A stretch of 13,071 nt of DNA from a bacterium. GTDB taxonomy: Bacteria > Latescibacterota > UBA2968. The stretch lies in assembly GCA_027296045.1 (NCBI GenBank), contig JAPUJS010000521.1:1-13071 (forward strand), read 5' to 3'. Made by a program: the position numbers and the translations under genes. Within the stretch, counting starts at the first letter, position 1; every line of letters begins with the position of its first letter. Of this stretch, positions 12,184 through 13,071 are shown in pieces. The notes beneath the pieces were generated by a model. It was not told the DNA's origin and searched no databases. It saw only the letters and a list, made by a program, of their open reading frames with translations.

Positions 12184-13071
12184 TTACATTTGCATCCGAA
12201 TTTCTCGGCGTTTGGCCGCCACAAAATATGCATTATCTTCCGAACAAAAATCATCACAGGCCCCACCCTGTGTCACAATCACCGGCAACCCACAGGCCAT
12301 CGCCTCGGCCACCGGCATCCCGAACCCTTCGCCCCGATAGGGATGTACCAGGCAGTCGCAGGCCGTATACAGCCCGGCCATTTCTTCGTCCGTCAAATCA
12401 TCGATCAAATAAAGAATCTCCGGCGCATCCGGATCGGCTTGCATAGTACGGATCATCTCCGCCGCCGTCTGTCCTTTGTAAAACGTCTCATCCCCCATCC
12501 CTTTGATCACCAGACAAACGTCATCCTCGGGCGTAAACGTCTGTCGATACACCTTCAACAAAACGTCAATACCCTTCCGATAGATCGTCCCGCCCACAAA
12601 TAAAAACTGGAAGGACTTGTCTGTATCCAGCTTCAACGGGGCGGCATCTGGATGGAATACATCGGTGCGCACCCCATTGGGAATCACCTGCACCCGGTCT
12701 GCATCGATCCCACTGTCCACATAGCACTGCTTCACATAGGTGCTGGGAACCCAGACCTCGTCCACACCTTCCTGAATCGGACGCACCCAACCGTCGGGAA
12801 TCTTCCCGAATTCCCAGGGCTGAATCATCACCCAGTGTCCCTCGGGCGGTGGCGTAAAATCGGGCGGCCACTTGTGACGCACGTGAAATTGAGCCGGTCC
12901 ACTTAAATCGGCATTGATGCGTTCTGCAATCGGCCCCAACCGTTCGGGATCCACTTCGGGTCCAAACGTGGCGGGCTCAAAGGGAATCAGCTTCAACTCG
13001 CAGCCCGACCGAATCAGTTCGGAGGTCAAACCCATATTCACCAGCGACAGGCTGTGATAGACAAACTGTGT
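12184..13071 (-). CDS. GT4-family glycosyltransferase, partial and lacking its usual C-terminal tail
   Basis: 295 codons are visible; the N-terminus lies beyond the right edge, where the frame is still open. The start of the GT-B C-terminal domain is seen in FQFLFVGGTIYRKGIDVLL. It follows VWVPSTYVKQCYVDSG and VQVIPNGVRTDVFHP. The donor-site signature is EGFGMPVAEAMACGLPVIVT, with both glutamates of the E-x7-E motif, then GGACDDFC. Such enzymes use a nucleotide-sugar donor and retain anomeric configuration. The protein stops at AAKRREIRMQM, about 60-70 residues before a GT4 normally ends; the missing region appears in the next gene. Its stop is 13 bases from the next GTG start. Whether it is active alone is unclear. 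Confidence 0.85.
   Translation of the reverse strand, partial: TQFVYHSLSLVNMGLTSELIRSGCELKLIPFEPATFGPEVDPERLGPIAERINADLSGPAQFHVRHKWPPDFTPPPEGHWVMIQPWEFGKIPDGWVRPIQEGVDEVWVPSTYVKQCYVDSGIDADRVQVIPNGVRTDVFHPDAAPLKLDTDKSFQFLFVGGTIYRKGIDVLLKVYRQTFTPEDDVCLVIKGMGDETFYKGQTAAEMIRTMQADPDAPEILYLIDDLTDEEMAGLYTACDCLVHPYRGEGFGMPVAEAMACGLPVIVTQGGACDDFCSEDNAYFVAAKRREIRMQM

Noticed and set aside
12171..12266. Upstream ATG at 12266 as the start of the mosaic gene
   Set aside because: It would overlap the GT4 coding region by over 80 bases and add an atypical extension. The GTG at 12170 has a strong GGGGAGG site.
1..13071. Insertion sequences, CRISPR arrays, tRNA or rRNA genes
   Set aside because: I looked for transposase-like proteins, regularly spaced repeats and tRNA-like structures and saw none.

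Overview
Every gene in this window reads on the minus strand. The window joins a protein-glycosylation gene cluster to a late flagellar locus. It comes from a flagellated bacterium with moderate GC content and strongly C-rich plus-strand codon bias. I see both sigma-54 and sigma-28 flagellar promoters. Nothing in the sequence lets me name the lineage with confidence; an uncultivated Gram-negative-type bacterium is plausible. I see no mobile element, CRISPR array, tRNA or rRNA.

In transcription order (high to low coordinates), the first block (13071 to 4647) begins with a GT4-type glycosyltransferase that enters from the right edge and stops early at 12184. A 739-residue mosaic protein follows, made of a methyltransferase domain, a detached GT4 C-terminal tail, a degenerate GT2-like domain and TPR repeats. 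Next come a GNAT acetyltransferase, a 1011-residue protein with two GT2 domains and TPRs, and a cobalamin-binding radical SAM protein. Most of these genes overlap or nearly abut, so they probably form an operon. It ends in a clear intrinsic terminator at 4567-4601.

The second block (4616 to 1) is flagellar. A sigma-54 promoter drives flagellin 2. An unrecognised 51-residue small ORF follows, then a long AT-rich intergenic region with a sigma-28-like promoter, flagellin 1 and flaG. Two hairpins and a near-consensus sigma-28 promoter precede fliD, which runs off the left edge.

The likely joint role is to make and modify the flagellar filament. The upstream enzymes would assemble, methylate or acetylate sugars and transfer them to a protein, most plausibly flagellin, while the TPRs hold the acceptor. 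This link rests on gene neighbourhood only.

The most unusual observations are: (1) a GT4 gene apparently split by a methyltransferase cassette, with its missing C-terminal tail on the next polypeptide; (2) candidate CsrA-type GGA sites in both flagellin leaders; (3) an inverted copy of the flagellin 1 translation-start region, so that inverted repeats bracket the flagellin 1 promoter; and (4) a small ORF between the two flagellin genes.
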